Below, piece after piece: positions 24,394 to 34,396 of a stretch of 64,000 bases of DNA. The notes beneath the pieces are model-generated. The model did not search any database. It was not told where the DNA came from and worked only from the letters and a program-made list of their open reading frames with translations. The position numbers and the translations under genes were made by a program. Within the stretch, counting starts at the first letter, position 1. Each line of letters starts with the position of its first letter. This DNA comes from Niastella populi (GTDB taxonomy: Bacteria > Bacteroidota > Bacteroidia > Chitinophagales > Chitinophagaceae): NCBI RefSeq assembly GCF_002078015.1, contig NZ_LWBP01000002.1, positions 1-64,000 of the forward strand, written 5' to 3'.

Positions 24394-24804
24394 CTAATCA
24401 GGTACAGATTTTAAAAAGTGCTCTAACCTTTCCACCGTCTTCGGCAGCGGCTTCTTCCTCCCCCGTTCATACCCATTAATCAACGCTTCCTCTATCCCCA
24501 CCAGTTTCGCAAACGCTTCCTGGGTTAACCCGTGCAGGTACCGGTATTCCTTTATTTTCCCGCCCAAGGTGCTGGTATCCACCTCCCAGGGAAAGTACCC
24601 CAAAAAGACAGTTATGGCCGGATACCGCTCAACCCCCGGCTCGGTTTTGTTCTTCTCCCACAGGGTAATGGTGTTGTAGAAAACCCCAAAATGGGAAGCA
24701 ACTTCATGTTGTGTCATACGCAATTCCAGCCGCCGATTTCGTAACTTGTCTCCCAATGAAACCGCCACAGGCACCATCTTCTTCCCCCGGACAGGCTTCG
24801 GCAC
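24394..24804 (-). CDS. Protein with two tandem XRE-type HTH domains, 136 aa
   Basis: Two Cro/CI-like helix-turn-helix units in one chain: LGDKLRNRRLELRMTQHEVA...TLWEKNKTEP (about residues 17-60) and LGGKIKEYRYLHGLTQEAFA...NGYERGRKKP (about 79-120). The start may be at 24804 or at Met10 (24777). The 5' end of the gene overlaps the opposite-strand DUF763 frame by tens of bases. It is the last gene of the accessory block and could regulate the ArdC-like genes, an inference from position only. Confidence 0.75.
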   Translation of the reverse strand: MPKPVRGKKMVPVAVSLGDKLRNRRLELRMTQHEVASHFGVFYNTITLWEKNKTEPGVERYPAITVFLGYFPWEVDTSTLGGKIKEYRYLHGLTQEAFAKLVGIEEALINGYERGRKKPLPKTVERLEHFLKSVPD

Positions 24805-26048
24805 TGTTTCCTCTAACGCGGAACAAATCCGCAGAGCGCTCCGGCACAGCAGATCTACCTTTGCACTATGGCGCGGTTCCGCCCTGGCTGGCAGAACGCA
24901 TGGCCAGGCTGGGTCTTGCCATTACCGAGGTGATCCTGATGGAATATGGAAAGGCCGATTGGGTTCGCCGCATGAGCGATCCCTGCTGGTTTCAAAGCCT
25001 TGGCGCTGTAATGGGGATGGACTGGCACTCGTCGGGTATCACTACTTCAGTATTGGGTGCTTTAAAAAAGGCCATCAACCCGCTTTCGAAGGAACTGGGT
25101 ATTTATATCTGTGGCGGCAAAGGCAAACATTCGCGCCAGGTGCCAAATGAATTATTAGCTATCGGCGAGAAAACCGGTCTGAATGCGAAACAGCTTGTTC
25201 ACTGCAGTAAACTCAGCGCAAAGGTTGATAACACCGCCATACAGGATGGATTTCAATTATACCTGCACGCTTTTATCGTAAGCAATGAAGGCGAATGGGC
25301 GGTTGTACAACAGGGTTTGAATGATGCAACCGGCACCGCCAGACGATATCACTGGCATTCACAACAATTACAATCATTCGTAAACGAACCGCATACAGCT
25401 ATCTGTGGATTGCAATCGGGCAATATTCTAAACCTGGTCGATAAAGATGCCGCAGCTACCCGTTCAGGTATCGTTTCCCTATCTAAGGAATCGCCATCAT
25501 ATTTATTACCTGAAATACAACAACAGGTTATTTTGCCGGCGCATCATGATGTTCGGGCAAAAGATGTTGACCTTAAAAGGCTTGGCGCCATGTTATGGCT
25601 TACTCATGAAAGAAAGCCCGCTGATTTTGAAGAGTTATTAATGCTTGAAGGAATGGGCCCGCGTACACTACAGTCACTTGCATTGGTAAGCGAAGTCATT
25701 CATGGTACTAATTCGCGGTTCAAAGACCCGGCCCGTTTTGCATTTGCGCATGGCGGTAAGGACGGACATCCATTCCCGGTTCCAACAAAAGTGTATGATG
25801 AAACCATCGATACCCTGCACCAGGCTGTTCAAAAAGCAAAGATCGGTGAGAGCGATAAACTGCTTGCTATTAAAAAGCTGACCGAACTTTCGCAAAAAGC
25901 GGAAGAGGATTTCATACCGAACAATAACTTCGAACAACTTATTGAAAAGGAGCGCAACGAATCGTGGCGTTATGGGGGCAGAACCGTAATGGGAATTGAA
26001 AAGCCGCCTTCCAAAAGGTCGAAAGGAGTACAGTTGCGGCTGTTCTAA
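24756..26048 (+). CDS. DUF763 family protein, 430 aa, altered N terminus
   Basis: Conserved DUF763 core from about codon 43 of the longest frame: RSGTADLPLHYGAVPPWLAE, then DWHSSGITTSVLGALK and LMLEGMGPRTLQSLALVSE. Members normally start one or two residues before RSGTADLP. Here about 25-40 extra residues of low complexity (SSSPGQASALFPL) precede it, encoded opposite the XRE 5' end, so the native start seems to have been replaced when the accessory DNA arrived. The ATG at 24756 is used; 24711 is also possible. The family's biochemical role is unknown to me; helix-hairpin-helix-like features suggest nucleic acid binding. Confidence 0.8.
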   Translation: MKPPQAPSSSPGQASALFPLTRNKSAERSGTADLPLHYGAVPPWLAERMARLGLAITEVILMEYGKADWVRRMSDPCWFQSLGAVMGMDWHSSGITTSVLGALKKAINPLSKELGIYICGGKGKHSRQVPNELLAIGEKTGLNAKQLVHCSKLSAKVDNTAIQDGFQLYLHAFIVSNEGEWAVVQQGLNDATGTARRYHWHSQQLQSFVNEPHTAICGLQSGNILNLVDKDAAATRSGIVSLSKESPSYLLPEIQQQVILPAHHDVRAKDVDLKRLGAMLWLTHERKPADFEELLMLEGMGPRTLQSLALVSEVIHGTNSRFKDPARFAFAHGGKDGHPFPVPTKVYDETIDTLHQAVQKAKIGESDKLLAIKKLTELSQKAEEDFIPNNNFEQLIEKERNESWRYGGRTVMGIEKPPSKRSKGVQLRLF

Positions 26049-26319
26049 ATGGGAATATCGTGAAACGGCAAACGTGAAACGTGAAATAGCTCGCGATATT
26101 TGAGATTAATAACTATCGTCGGCCAAAAAAATTTTTGATGCTTGTTATAATAATAAAGGCTGCCAAAATTGCTTTTGAACAGCCTCAATAATATTTATGG
26201 GTCACCGGGTGGTGAATGTACCGCGATCTTTATGATCAATTAACGAGCTTACGCCGCCAAAAAATTCTATTGCCTTTCTGTATTTTCATAATCACATTAG
26301 CAAATCATCACATTACTTA

Positions 26320-27567
26320 TTACGCCTTATTCCCTCTTTGCCTGCCATTATTATTTGATCTTCCCTGATGATGTCTTCTACCGCCTCCGCCGCCACCCCT
26401 GTTCTTTGGACGGAACTGCGGTTTATACTCAGGAGCGGGCCCAAACTCTTCCGGTATAGCCGGTTTTTCAACCGCTTTGCCGATTAGTTTTTCAATGACG
26501 GCAAACTTGTTTTGTTCGGCCGGACTAACCAGCGTGAACGCAATACCATCGGCCTCGGCACGTGCCGTTCTGCCAATCCGGTGCACATAATCCTCCGCAT
26601 CGCGTGGTACATCGTAATTTATAACCAGGTCAATGGTATCGATATCGATCCCACGGCTTAATATATCCGTAGCTACGAGAATGGGAATGCGGCCGCTGGT
26701 AAAACCACTCAACACATCTTCGCGCTGCGCCTGCTCCAGGTCGCTATGGATCTCGGCGATCTTAAACCGGGCGCGTTCCAGTTCGCGCGCCAGCGATTTC
26801 ACGCTTTGTTTACGGCTGCAAAATACCAGCGCACTTTTAAACTGAACGTTCTTTAAAATATCTTTCAGCAAAGGAAGCTTTTGGGGTTCAAAAACAACAA
26901 AAGCTTTCTGTACTATCTTTTCCGGAGGTTTTGAGATGGCAATATTGATCTCGGTAGGGTCTACCAGGATCTTCCTTGCCAGTTGCCTGATCTTATCGGG
27001 CATGGTAGCCGAAAACAACAGGGTTTGCCTTTTAGCCGGCAGCGTGCCGATGATCTTGTTGATATCATCGGAAAAACCCATATCAAGCATTCTGTCTGCC
27101 TCATCGAGCACCAGGAACTGCAGCTGCTTGAATTGCACATAACCCATGTTCAGATGGGCGATCATGCGGCCGGGGGTACAAATGACGATATCAGTGCCCG
27201 TTTGCAACGCCTTTTTCTCGGCCACAAAGTTACTTCCGTCATTTCCGCCATATACTGCAATGGAGCTCAGATTGGTAAAATAGGAAAGGCCTTCGAGGTG
27301 CTGGGCAATCTGGATCGCCAACTCACGGGTAGGCACAATTACCAGCGCACCAACCTGGCCTTCAATGCGATGGCTCAGTAACCGGTTGATCACCGGAAGC
27401 AAAAAGGCGGCGGTTTTGCCGGTGCCGGTTTGGGCAGAGGCAATTATATCTTTTCCGGCAAGAATAGGCGGAATTACCTTCTCCTGCACGGGAGTAGCGT
27501 TTTCGTAGTTGGAGGCTTCAATGCCTTCTAATAAGTCAGGGTGGAAACCGAATTCTGTAAAGCGCAA
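26320..27567 (-). CDS. rhlE: DEAD-box RNA helicase RhlE-type, 415 aa
   Basis: ATP-dependent RNA helicase for ribosome assembly and RNA turnover. The Q motif region (FGFHPDLLEGIEASNYENATPVQ), motif I AQTGTGKT, motif II DEADRMLDMGF, motif III SAT and motif VI HRIGRTARAE are all visible. The C terminus is a short Gly/Arg/Asn-rich tail, typical of RhlE. The start is a TTG at 27567 (MRFTEFGFHP), as no ATG lies in frame in front. The gene is alone on the minus strand with terminal ATCACATT-type words just after the stop. Confidence 0.95.
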   Translation of the reverse strand: MRFTEFGFHPDLLEGIEASNYENATPVQEKVIPPILAGKDIIASAQTGTGKTAAFLLPVINRLLSHRIEGQVGALVIVPTRELAIQIAQHLEGLSYFTNLSSIAVYGGNDGSNFVAEKKALQTGTDIVICTPGRMIAHLNMGYVQFKQLQFLVLDEADRMLDMGFSDDINKIIGTLPAKRQTLLFSATMPDKIRQLARKILVDPTEINIAISKPPEKIVQKAFVVFEPQKLPLLKDILKNVQFKSALVFCSRKQSVKSLARELERARFKIAEIHSDLEQAQREDVLSGFTSGRIPILVATDILSRGIDIDTIDLVINYDVPRDAEDYVHRIGRTARAEADGIAFTLVSPAEQNKFAVIEKLIGKAVEKPAIPEEFGPAPEYKPQFRPKNRGGGGGGRRHHQGRSNNNGRQRGNKA

Positions 27568-27718
27568 GATGAAATGGTATTTAGGTGTTTGCGGAGCATG
27601 GTCCTGCAGATAAAAATTATATATAGCAAATATAATGGAATTTGAGCATGTTAATCAATAAAGTACAGCAGCCCCTCCCCGGGCACAGCCTTTGCCTTAT
27701 TGACCCTAAAGCATTCAT

Positions 27719-27913
27719 ATGGAAAAACGAGTTTTGGGAATGATTCTCGCACTTGTTGGCATTGTGGGACTTATACTTGCCGGCGTTAACTTTATCAACG
27801 GGGGTTCGGGCTCACATAACATTAAGCAAATCATTCTTTACGGCGTATTGGGAGCCATTTTTTTCTTTGCCGGTGTTGGCCTTATTCGCAATACCCGCGA
27901 CAGGGCAACATAG
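27719..27913 (+). CDS. Small two-helix membrane protein, 64 aa
   Basis: An ATG at 27719 starts a 64-residue protein with helices at about 7-25 and 36-55 and a Gly-rich loop (NGGSGS) between them. It ends basic (RNTRDRAT). It is a common type of small Bacteroidota inner-membrane protein of unknown role. It lies 84 bp upstream of the DNA glycosylase gene on the same strand and may share its promoter. Confidence 0.65.
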   Translation: MEKRVLGMILALVGIVGLILAGVNFINGGSGSHNIKQIILYGVLGAIFFFAGVGLIRNTRDRAT

Positions 27914-27996
27914 CAGAATGTGGAATTCTGTACACGGCTACCACTTCTTTTCCTGCGTATTAAGTATATAACCTGTCACTAATACCCGGTTTACCT

Positions 27997-28866
27997 ATGC
28001 CTGAAGGGCCAAGCATTGTCATTTTAAAAGAAGCGGTTCAGTTGTTCAAAGGCAAAAAAGTACTGGCTGTAGCCGGTAATTCTACCCTTGATATCGACCG
28101 GTTGGCCAATCAAAAAGTGACCGACTTTAAAAGCTGGGGAAAACATTTTCTTATTTGTTTTCCCAACTTCACCGTGCGCATTCATTTTATGCTTTTCGGT
28201 TCCTACAGCATAAATGAACAAACCAAAAAAACGCCGCGGCTTCATCTGCATTTCAGTAATGGCGACCTGTACTTTTACGCCTGCTCCGTTAAATTTATTG
28301 AAGAAGATCCCGATACCATCTACGACTGGACCGGTGACCTGCTCAATAAAAACTGGGACGCTAAAAAGGCCAGAAAGAAATTGAAAGCGCAGCCCGATCA
28401 ACTTGCCTGCGATGCCCTGTTAGATCAGCATATTTTTGCCGGCTCAGGTAATATCATCAAGAATGAAGTACTATTTCGCATCGGCATTCATCCCGAAAAT
28501 AAAATAAAAGACCTGCCACCACGTAAACTCACCGAACTTGTAAATGAAGCCTGTAATTACAGCTATGATTTTCTCGACTGGAAAAAAGCCTTTGTTCTCA
28601 AAAAACACTGGCTGGCGCATACGAAGAAAACCTGTCCGCGTTGTAATATTCCACTCATAAAAGAATACCTGGGCAAAACCAGGCGCCGCACTTTCTTTTG
28701 CGAAAACTGCCAGGTGCTGTACACAACCGGCAGGCAAAAACCGCCTGCAAAGAAAAAACCTGCAGTGGCAAAAGTGAAACGGCAAACGGCATACGTAAAT
28801 AATGCAAGCCATGAGCAGCGAGCCGTAAGCCGTAGCGGCAACTCAAAATCAAAAGCGAAGAAATAA
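27997..28866 (+). CDS. Fpg/Nei-family DNA glycosylase (endonuclease VIII-like), 289 aa
   Basis: Base-excision repair enzyme. The mature N terminus MPEGPS supplies the catalytic Pro1 and Glu2 after Met removal; EGPS is the endonuclease VIII type. A middle helix-two-turn-helix part (LLDQHIFAGSGNIIKNEVLF) and a C-terminal zinc finger with CPRCNIPL and FFCENCQ are visible. The tail after residue 245 is very basic and low in complexity (KKKPAVAKVKR), as in several Bacteroidota members. Length is normal otherwise. Confidence 0.92.
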   Translation: MPEGPSIVILKEAVQLFKGKKVLAVAGNSTLDIDRLANQKVTDFKSWGKHFLICFPNFTVRIHFMLFGSYSINEQTKKTPRLHLHFSNGDLYFYACSVKFIEEDPDTIYDWTGDLLNKNWDAKKARKKLKAQPDQLACDALLDQHIFAGSGNIIKNEVLFRIGIHPENKIKDLPPRKLTELVNEACNYSYDFLDWKKAFVLKKHWLAHTKKTCPRCNIPLIKEYLGKTRRRTFFCENCQVLYTTGRQKPPAKKKPAVAKVKRQTAYVNNASHEQRAVSRSGNSKSKAKK

Positions 28867-28913
28867 TAGCTATCTTAAATGCTGAACGGCATTTCAAAAA
28901 AGGAATTCATTCA

Positions 28914-28955
28914 TAAAAAAAGAGTGAGCCGCCTGTGAAAGCAACTCACTCCTGT
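28914..28955. terminator. Bidirectional terminator between convergent genes
   Basis: GAGTGAG (28922-28928) pairs with CTCACTC (28945-28951). A run of A precedes it on the plus strand, so it ends in TTTTTTT on the minus strand, facing the icmF gene; a TTATTTTT tail serves the plus strand. Confidence 0.7.
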
Positions 28956-29032
28956 TATTTTTAATAGCGTACCGCACATCCATGTCGCACCCAGGTATTA
29001 TCCCAATATCACATTATCCCATTATCACATTA

Positions 29033-32000
29033 TCACATTGACCTCCTGTACTGTCCCCCCACTTCAAACAATGCATGAGTGATCTGGCCAAGTGAACAAT
29101 ACTTCACGGTTTCCATCAGCTCTTCAAAAATGTTCCCATTGTTGACGGCTACCTTTTTAAGCCGGTTCAACATCTCTTCCGATCTGTTCTCATTCCTTTT
29201 CCAGAATGCATGCAGGTTCTGGATCTGCTGTTCTTTTTCTTCGGTTGTACTGCGAATTACTTCACCCGGCAAAATCGTAGGGCTCCCCTTTTTATTAAGA
29301 AAAGTATTCACCCCGATAATCGGCAGGTCGCCATTATGTTTAAGACTTTCGTAATGTAAACTTTCTTCCTGGATCTTATTACGCTGGTACATGCGTTCCA
29401 TAGCGCCCAGCACACCACCCCGTTCGGTAAGGCGGTCAAATTCTGCCAGCACCGCTTCTTCAACCAGGTCGGTCATTTCTTCAATAAGAAAAGAACCCTG
29501 TATAAAGTTTTCGGTTTTCGCGCTGCCCAGCTCGCGGTTGATGATGAGCTGAATGGCCATGGCGCGGCGTACACTTTCTTCCGTTGGCGTAGTGATCGCT
29601 TCATCATAGGCGTTTGTATGTAAACTGTTGCAGTTGTCGTAAATGGCGTATAATGCCTGCAGCGTAGTACGAATATCATTGAAATCGATCTCCTGGGCAT
29701 GCAGGCTGCGGCCTGAGGTTTGAATATGGTATTTCAGTTTCTGGCTGCGGTCGTTGCCTTTGTATTTATACTTCATGGCCTTGGCCCAAATACGCCGCGC
29801 TACCCGGCCTATGACACTATATTCTGCATCCATCCCATTGCTGAAGAAGAAAGACAGGTTGGGAGCGAACTCATCGATATGCATGCCGCGGCTCAGGTAA
29901 TATTCTACATACGTAAACCCATTGGCCAGGGTAAACGCCAATTGCGTAATGGGGTTGGCGCCGGCTTCTGCAATGTGATACCCGCTGATACTTACACTGT
30001 AAAAATTGCGCACCTTTTGCTGAATGAAATATTCCTGCACATCACCCATCAGCTTCAATGCAAACTCGGTGCTGAAGATGCAGGTGTTCTGTGCCTGGTC
30101 TTCTTTCAATATGTCGGCCTGCACGGTGCCGCGTACCTGGGCCAGCGCTTCGGCTTTTATTTTTGCGTAAACATCAGCCGGTAATACGTCTTCACCCGAT
30201 ACGCCCAGTAATTTCAAACCCAAACCATCATTGCCATCGGGCAGGCGTTCAGGAGCTGATGGATTGTAATAAGTGGGTTTTGTAAGATGCTGAAATTTCT
30301 TTGCCATTTCACCATCCACCCGTGACCATTCACCATTTGCCGCTATCCATTTTTCACATTGCTGATCGATGGCCGCATTCATAAAGAACGCAAGTATTAT
30401 CGGGGCCGGACCGTTTATGGTCATGCTCACCGATGTTTTAGGATCGCACAGATCGAAACCGCTGTATAATTTTTTGGCGTCATCAACCGTGGCAATGCTT
30501 ACCCCGCTGTTGCCTACTTTACCATAGATATCGGGCCGGTGAGCCGGGTCTTCTCCATACAGGGTCACACTGTCAAAGGCGGTTGACAACCGGCGCGCCG
30601 GCTGATCGAGCGACACATAGTGAAAACGTTTGTTGGTACGTTCGGGACCGCCTTCGCCGGCAAACATGCGCGTAGGGTCTTCGCCTTCGCGTTTTAACGG
30701 AAACACGCCCGAAGTATATGGATATTCACCCGGGATATTTTCCTGCAATTGCCATTTCAGAATATCGCCCCAGTCAGTATACCTGGGCAGCACCACTTTA
30801 GGTATCCTTGTTCCGCTGAGCGAGCGGGTGGTCATTGGTTGTTTAAAAACTTTATCGCGTACCTGGTATTCAAAGAAATCGGCTTTGTATTTGGCAACAA
30901 CCCCGGGCCATTCTTCCATCAGTTTTCTGCATTCGGGATGTATTTTCTCTTCAAGCGATTTCTTTATTAACCCAAGTTCGTCTTTTACGGCGGCAGACAA
31001 TGCGGTAACGGCAGAAAGCGTTCCCTGCACCTGGTATAATTGGGAGGCCAGCGCGCATTGTTCTTTTACCCATTCATCATAACCGCGGTTGGCATCCGAA
31101 ATCTCAGAAAGGTAGCGTACGCGTTTGGGCGGAATGATCTGCGATCTGGTGGTGGTGTCTTTAAGATGCGCATGCACTTCCACCTGTCCGAATTCAATGC
31201 CTGTTTTTGTTTTAATGGTGATCATCAGCTTTTCGAACAGCTCATTGATGCCCGCATCGTTGAACTGGGCGGCAATGGTGCCGATCACCGGCAGTTCTTC
31301 CTCTTTGGCCGACCATAACCCATGGTTGCGTTTGAACTGTTTACGCACATCGTGCAAGGCATCGAGTGCGCCGCTTTTATCGAATTTATTGATGGCGATC
31401 ACATCGGCATAATCGAGCATGTTGATCTTTTCCAGCTGCGAGGCCGCGCCATATTCGGGCGTCATCACATACAGGCTCACATCGCAATATTCAAGAATGC
31501 TGACGTCGCTTTGTCCAACCCCGGCCGATTCAAGAATGATAAGATCAAAAGCGGCTTCTTTACATACATCGATGGCGTCCTGTACATGTTCGCTTAACGC
31601 AACATCGCTATCGCGGGTGGCCAGTGAGCGCATGTAAGCGCGGGGCGAATGAATGCTGTTCATTCGAATGCGATCACCCAACAGGGCGCCGCCTGTTTTC
31701 TTTTTGGATGGGTCAACAGAAATAACGGCTATCGTTTTTTCAGGAAATGCATTCAAATAGCGCCGTACAATTTCATCGGTAACGGATGATTTGCCGGCGC
31801 CGCCGGTACCTGTAATGCCTAATACGGCCCCCTCCCGGCCTCCCCCGGTGGGGGAGGGGTTAGATACCTCGCTATTATTCTCGTCAATCTCTTTATCGGG
31901 CAGTTTAGAGAGTGAGTCTTGTATATTATCCAAAACCTTTTCGAGTTCGTAAGTAATTTCATCGTTGGTAAACCGGATTACCTGAAAGCCTAATTTATTA

Positions 32001-32875
32001 AGGACATCAGTTCTTTCTTTGTCACTGATTTTCATGTCAGGTAATTGATGGTAATTACCATCAACCTCTATGATTAATCCCTTTTTCAAACAAACAAAAT
32101 CAGCAATAAAGCTTCCGATTATATGCTGCCTTTTGAATTTATACCCTTCTTTTTTATTTCTAAGTTTATCCCATAATATTTCTTCGGCAACTGTAGCTTC
32201 GTTTCTATGTGACAAAGCAAATTCTTTAAGCATTCCATATAATGACGGATCGGCTTTGAACTGGTTTACCGTGATCGATGATCCATCATATATGGTTTCC
32301 GGCCTAATCTTATTTTCAGCCAATGTAATTGCACGGGCTATCCTTCTTATATCTTTCTTTTCCCCCAACGGCAATTTCCCATTCCACTTACGGAAAGCCA
32401 GCCAATAATCAGACTGCTGACCTTCTCCTCCCCCACCGGGGGGAGCAGGGAGGGGGCTACATTGCTTTATCACATCTTCGATCATCCCTTCCAACCCTAA
32501 CCTTCTTCCATCATCCGGACTATAGATCCGCGTAATACCATAACTGTGCAATTCGGTGATCTCCTGCGGCAAAATGGTGCCGCCCCCGCCGCCGAATATT
32601 TTTATATGCCCGCATCCATTTTCATCGAGCAGGTCTTTCATGTATTTAAAGAACTCCACATGACCACCCTGGTAGCTGGTAATGGCAATGCCCTGGGCAT
32701 CTTCTTCAATGGCACATTCAACGATCTCTGCTACCGACCGGTTATGACCAAGGTGGATGATCTCGGCGCCCTTCGACTGTAATATGCGCCGCATTATATT
32801 GATAGCAGCATCATGACCATCAAACAGGGAAGCGGCAGTAACTATCCTTACTTTATTAACTGGCGTATTACTCAT
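29033..32875 (-). CDS. icmF: IcmF-like fused acyl-CoA mutase with an inserted DUF559 domain, 1280 aa
   Basis: Adenosylcobalamin-dependent mutase with its G-protein chaperone in one chain. Order: B12-binding domain (about 1-140, with [14 protein letters not shown]), linker, G domain (about 352-560, Walker [12 protein letters not shown]), mutase barrel to the C terminus. Fused isobutyryl-CoA mutases interconvert isobutyryl- and butyryl-CoA; other substrates are possible. The usual family length is about 1,090; here about 190 residues are extra, mainly the DUF559-like nuclease domain (about 215-325) between Pro/Gly-rich segments (140-150 and 339-350) that translate the flanking GC-rich inverted repeats. 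The frame is intact through it. Single gene, convergent with the glycosylase. Confidence 0.88.
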   Translation of the reverse strand: MSNTPVNKVRIVTAASLFDGHDAAINIMRRILQSKGAEIIHLGHNRSVAEIVECAIEEDAQGIAITSYQGGHVEFFKYMKDLLDENGCGHIKIFGGGGGTILPQEITELHSYGITRIYSPDDGRRLGLEGMIEDVIKQCSPLPAPPGGGGEGQQSDYWLAFRKWNGKLPLGEKKDIRRIARAITLAENKIRPETIYDGSSITVNQFKADPSLYGMLKEFALSHRNEATVAEEILWDKLRNKKEGYKFKRQHIIGSFIADFVCLKKGLIIEVDGNYHQLPDMKISDKERTDVLNKLGFQVIRFTNDEITYELEKVLDNIQDSLSKLPDKEIDENNSEVSNPSPTGGGREGAVLGITGTGGAGKSSVTDEIVRRYLNAFPEKTIAVISVDPSKKKTGGALLGDRIRMNSIHSPRAYMRSLATRDSDVALSEHVQDAIDVCKEAAFDLIILESAGVGQSDVSILEYCDVSLYVMTPEYGAASQLEKINMLDYADVIAINKFDKSGALDALHDVRKQFKRNHGLWSAKEEELPVIGTIAAQFNDAGINELFEKLMITIKTKTGIEFGQVEVHAHLKDTTTRSQIIPPKRVRYLSEISDANRGYDEWVKEQCALASQLYQVQGTLSAVTALSAAVKDELGLIKKSLEEKIHPECRKLMEEWPGVVAKYKADFFEYQVRDKVFKQPMTTRSLSGTRIPKVVLPRYTDWGDILKWQLQENIPGEYPYTSGVFPLKREGEDPTRMFAGEGGPERTNKRFHYVSLDQPARRLSTAFDSVTLYGEDPAHRPDIYGKVGNSGVSIATVDDAKKLYSGFDLCDPKTSVSMTINGPAPIILAFFMNAAIDQQCEKWIAANGEWSRVDGEMAKKFQHLTKPTYYNPSAPERLPDGNDGLGLKLLGVSGEDVLPADVYAKIKAEALAQVRGTVQADILKEDQAQNTCIFSTEFALKLMGDVQEYFIQQKVRNFYSVSISGYHIAEAGANPITQLAFTLANGFTYVEYYLSRGMHIDEFAPNLSFFFSNGMDAEYSVIGRVARRIWAKAMKYKYKGNDRSQKLKYHIQTSGRSLHAQEIDFNDIRTTLQALYAIYDNCNSLHTNAYDEAITTPTEESVRRAMAIQLIINRELGSAKTENFIQGSFLIEEMTDLVEEAVLAEFDRLTERGGVLGAMERMYQRNKIQEESLHYESLKHNGDLPIIGVNTFLNKKGSPTILPGEVIRSTTEEKEQQIQNLHAFWKRNENRSEEMLNRLKKVAVNNGNIFEELMETVKYCSLGQITHALFEVGGQYRRSM
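31826..31862. repeat. Left GC-rich inverted repeat of the cassette
   Basis: Reads GGCCCCCTCCCGGC, then TCCCCCGGTGGGGGAGG at about 31841-31857. It matches the reverse complement of 32421-32460 with few differences. Confidence 0.7.
32421..32460. repeat. Right GC-rich inverted repeat of the cassette
   Basis: Contains CTCCCCCACCGGGGGGAG (a hairpin of its own) followed by CAGGGAGGGGGCTAC. It is read in icmF as the segment [13 protein letters not shown]. Confidence 0.7.
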
Positions 32876-33059
32876 AATTCAAGCATTACAAAATCGGGCT
32901 AAAGTTAGTTCAAAAAAGCTAATGCTTGTTAGTATTCCATGCATATCTGCTTGTAAAACTGAATAAAATGCTAAACTTCCGGGAACGATTCCGGAATTTT
33001 TCGTTTGGTTTGCAGTGAAAATGAAATAGTTTCGGCCAACAAAAAATTATACTGGTAAA

Positions 33060-33917
33060 ATGAAGCTTATACGTTTTGGAAAATCAGGGCAGGAAAAGCC
33101 CGGTGTTGAATTGCCCGATGGAAAAAGAATTGACACCAGCGCTTTTGGCGAAGATTATACCGAGCAATTTTTGACCAACGATGGCATTGCCCGTTTGGCG
33201 GCATGGTTAAAAACAAACCAGTCTGCATGCCCTGCAGTTGACCCTGATGAGCGGTTGGGCGCTCCCCTTGCCCGCCCTTCAAAGATCGTATGCATTGGTT
33301 TAAATTATGTTGACCATGCGAAAGAAACCGGTGCTGCAACCCCTGCCGAGCCGATCATATTTTTTAAATCTACTACTGCCATGTGCGGTCCCAACGACCA
33401 GTTGGTGATCCCAAAGAACAGCACAAAAACCGATTGGGAAGTGGAGCTGGCTGTTGTGGTTGGTAAAAAAGCATCTTACGTAGAAGAAAAAGACGCCATG
33501 GACTATATAGCAGGTTACATGCTGCACAATGATTATAGTGAGCGTGCTTTTCAACTGGAGCGCAACGGCCAGTGGGTGAAAGGTAAAAGCTGCGACACAT
33601 TTGCACCGCTGGGCCCCTGGCTGGCTACAAAAGATGAAATTGCCGATATTCATAACGTGCGCCTATGGCTTACCGTGAACGGAAAAACAATGCAGGATGG
33701 CAATACATCTAACCTCATCTTTAAGCTCCCGTATCTGATCTCATACCTGAGCCAGTTCATGACCCTGCTCCCGGGCGATATCATCAGCACCGGTACACCT
33801 GCAGGCGTAGGTCTTGGACAAAAGCCTGAACCGTTTTACATAAAACCAGGTGATGTAATTGAACTTGGTATCGATGGCCTGGGAAAAAGCAAACAGGTTG
33901 CAGTAGCATACAAATAG
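33060..33917 (+). CDS. Fumarylacetoacetate hydrolase family enzyme, predicted 2,4-diketo-3-deoxy-L-fuconate hydrolase, 285 aa
   Basis: The C-terminal FAH domain (about residues 72-283) shows KIVCIGLNYVDHAKE, IIFFKSTTAM, DWEVELAVVVG (metal-binding Glu), and GDIISTGTPAGVG. In the fucose oxidative pathway it would cleave 2,4-diketo-3-deoxy-L-fuconate to pyruvate and L-lactate. Other FAH members of the ureidoglycolate lyase type look alike, so the substrate is inferred from the cluster. First gene of a plus-strand group of six, followed 130 bp later by the mutarotase. Confidence 0.85.
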   Translation: MKLIRFGKSGQEKPGVELPDGKRIDTSAFGEDYTEQFLTNDGIARLAAWLKTNQSACPAVDPDERLGAPLARPSKIVCIGLNYVDHAKETGAATPAEPIIFFKSTTAMCGPNDQLVIPKNSTKTDWEVELAVVVGKKASYVEEKDAMDYIAGYMLHNDYSERAFQLERNGQWVKGKSCDTFAPLGPWLATKDEIADIHNVRLWLTVNGKTMQDGNTSNLIFKLPYLISYLSQFMTLLPGDIISTGTPAGVGLGQKPEPFYIKPGDVIELGIDGLGKSKQVAVAYK

Positions 33918-34047
33918 TTTATTGTTTATAGTTTATGGTTTATGGTTGCCCAATTTCATAACGCCTGATAAATGGCGAGAACCGAAACAGTCAGGAAATC
34001 CTGAAATAAAGAAACTATAAACCAGAAACAAAAAACCAGAAACTGAA

Positions 34048-34377
34048 ATGAGATATTGTTTTGCCCTGGATCTGAAAGATGATCCTGCACTGATTGCCGA
34101 ATACGAGCGCCATCACGATCATATTTGGCCCGAGATCGTGGAGAGTATCAGATCCTCAGGCATTGAAGTGCTCGACATTTACCGCACCGGCAATCGCTTA
34201 TTCATGATCATGGAAACAAATGATCGGTATTCACATGCAGAAAAAGCAAAGGCCGATGCCGCCAATTCTAAAGTTCAGGAATGGGAAACGCTTATGTGGA
34301 AGTTTCAGCAGGCGCTCCCCTGGGCCAAACCCGGCGAAAAATGGATATTGATGGATAAGATCTTCAGTCTTACCTGA
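34048..34377 (+). CDS. L-rhamnose/L-fucose mutarotase family protein, 109 aa
   Basis: A small dimeric ferredoxin-like sugar epimerase of the RhaM type (DUF718): MRYCFALDLKDDPALIAEYE, HHDHIWPEIVESIRSSGIEV and FMIMETND are typical. It converts alpha and beta anomers of the deoxy sugar. Its place in the fucose cluster points to L-fucose as substrate. It lies 19 bp before the lactonase gene. Confidence 0.85.
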   Translation: MRYCFALDLKDDPALIAEYERHHDHIWPEIVESIRSSGIEVLDIYRTGNRLFMIMETNDRYSHAEKAKADAANSKVQEWETLMWKFQQALPWAKPGEKWILMDKIFSLT

Positions 34378-34396
34378 AACAAGTAAATGTATTGCT

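Larger units (their letters stand above)
31826..32460 (-). mobile_element. Candidate in-frame mobile cassette: DUF559 nuclease between GC inverted repeats
   Basis: The inner part (about 32235-31900 minus) encodes a complete VSR/DUF559-like domain: [18 protein letters not shown], a [17 protein letters not shown] core, [10 protein letters not shown] and [13 protein letters not shown], with conserved Asp/Glu residues of the restriction-endonuclease fold. Inverted repeats of about 37 bp lie at 31826-31862 and 32421-32460; each also forms a hairpin around CCCCCGGTGGGGG or its counterpart. Stand-alone DUF559 genes flanked by such repeats are common in Bacteroidota as far as I recall. The inserted piece adds no stop or frameshift. 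Confidence 0.7.

Noticed and set aside
30630-31637. Plus-strand frames opposite icmF
   Set aside because: They are antisense shadows of the strongly conserved mutase gene.
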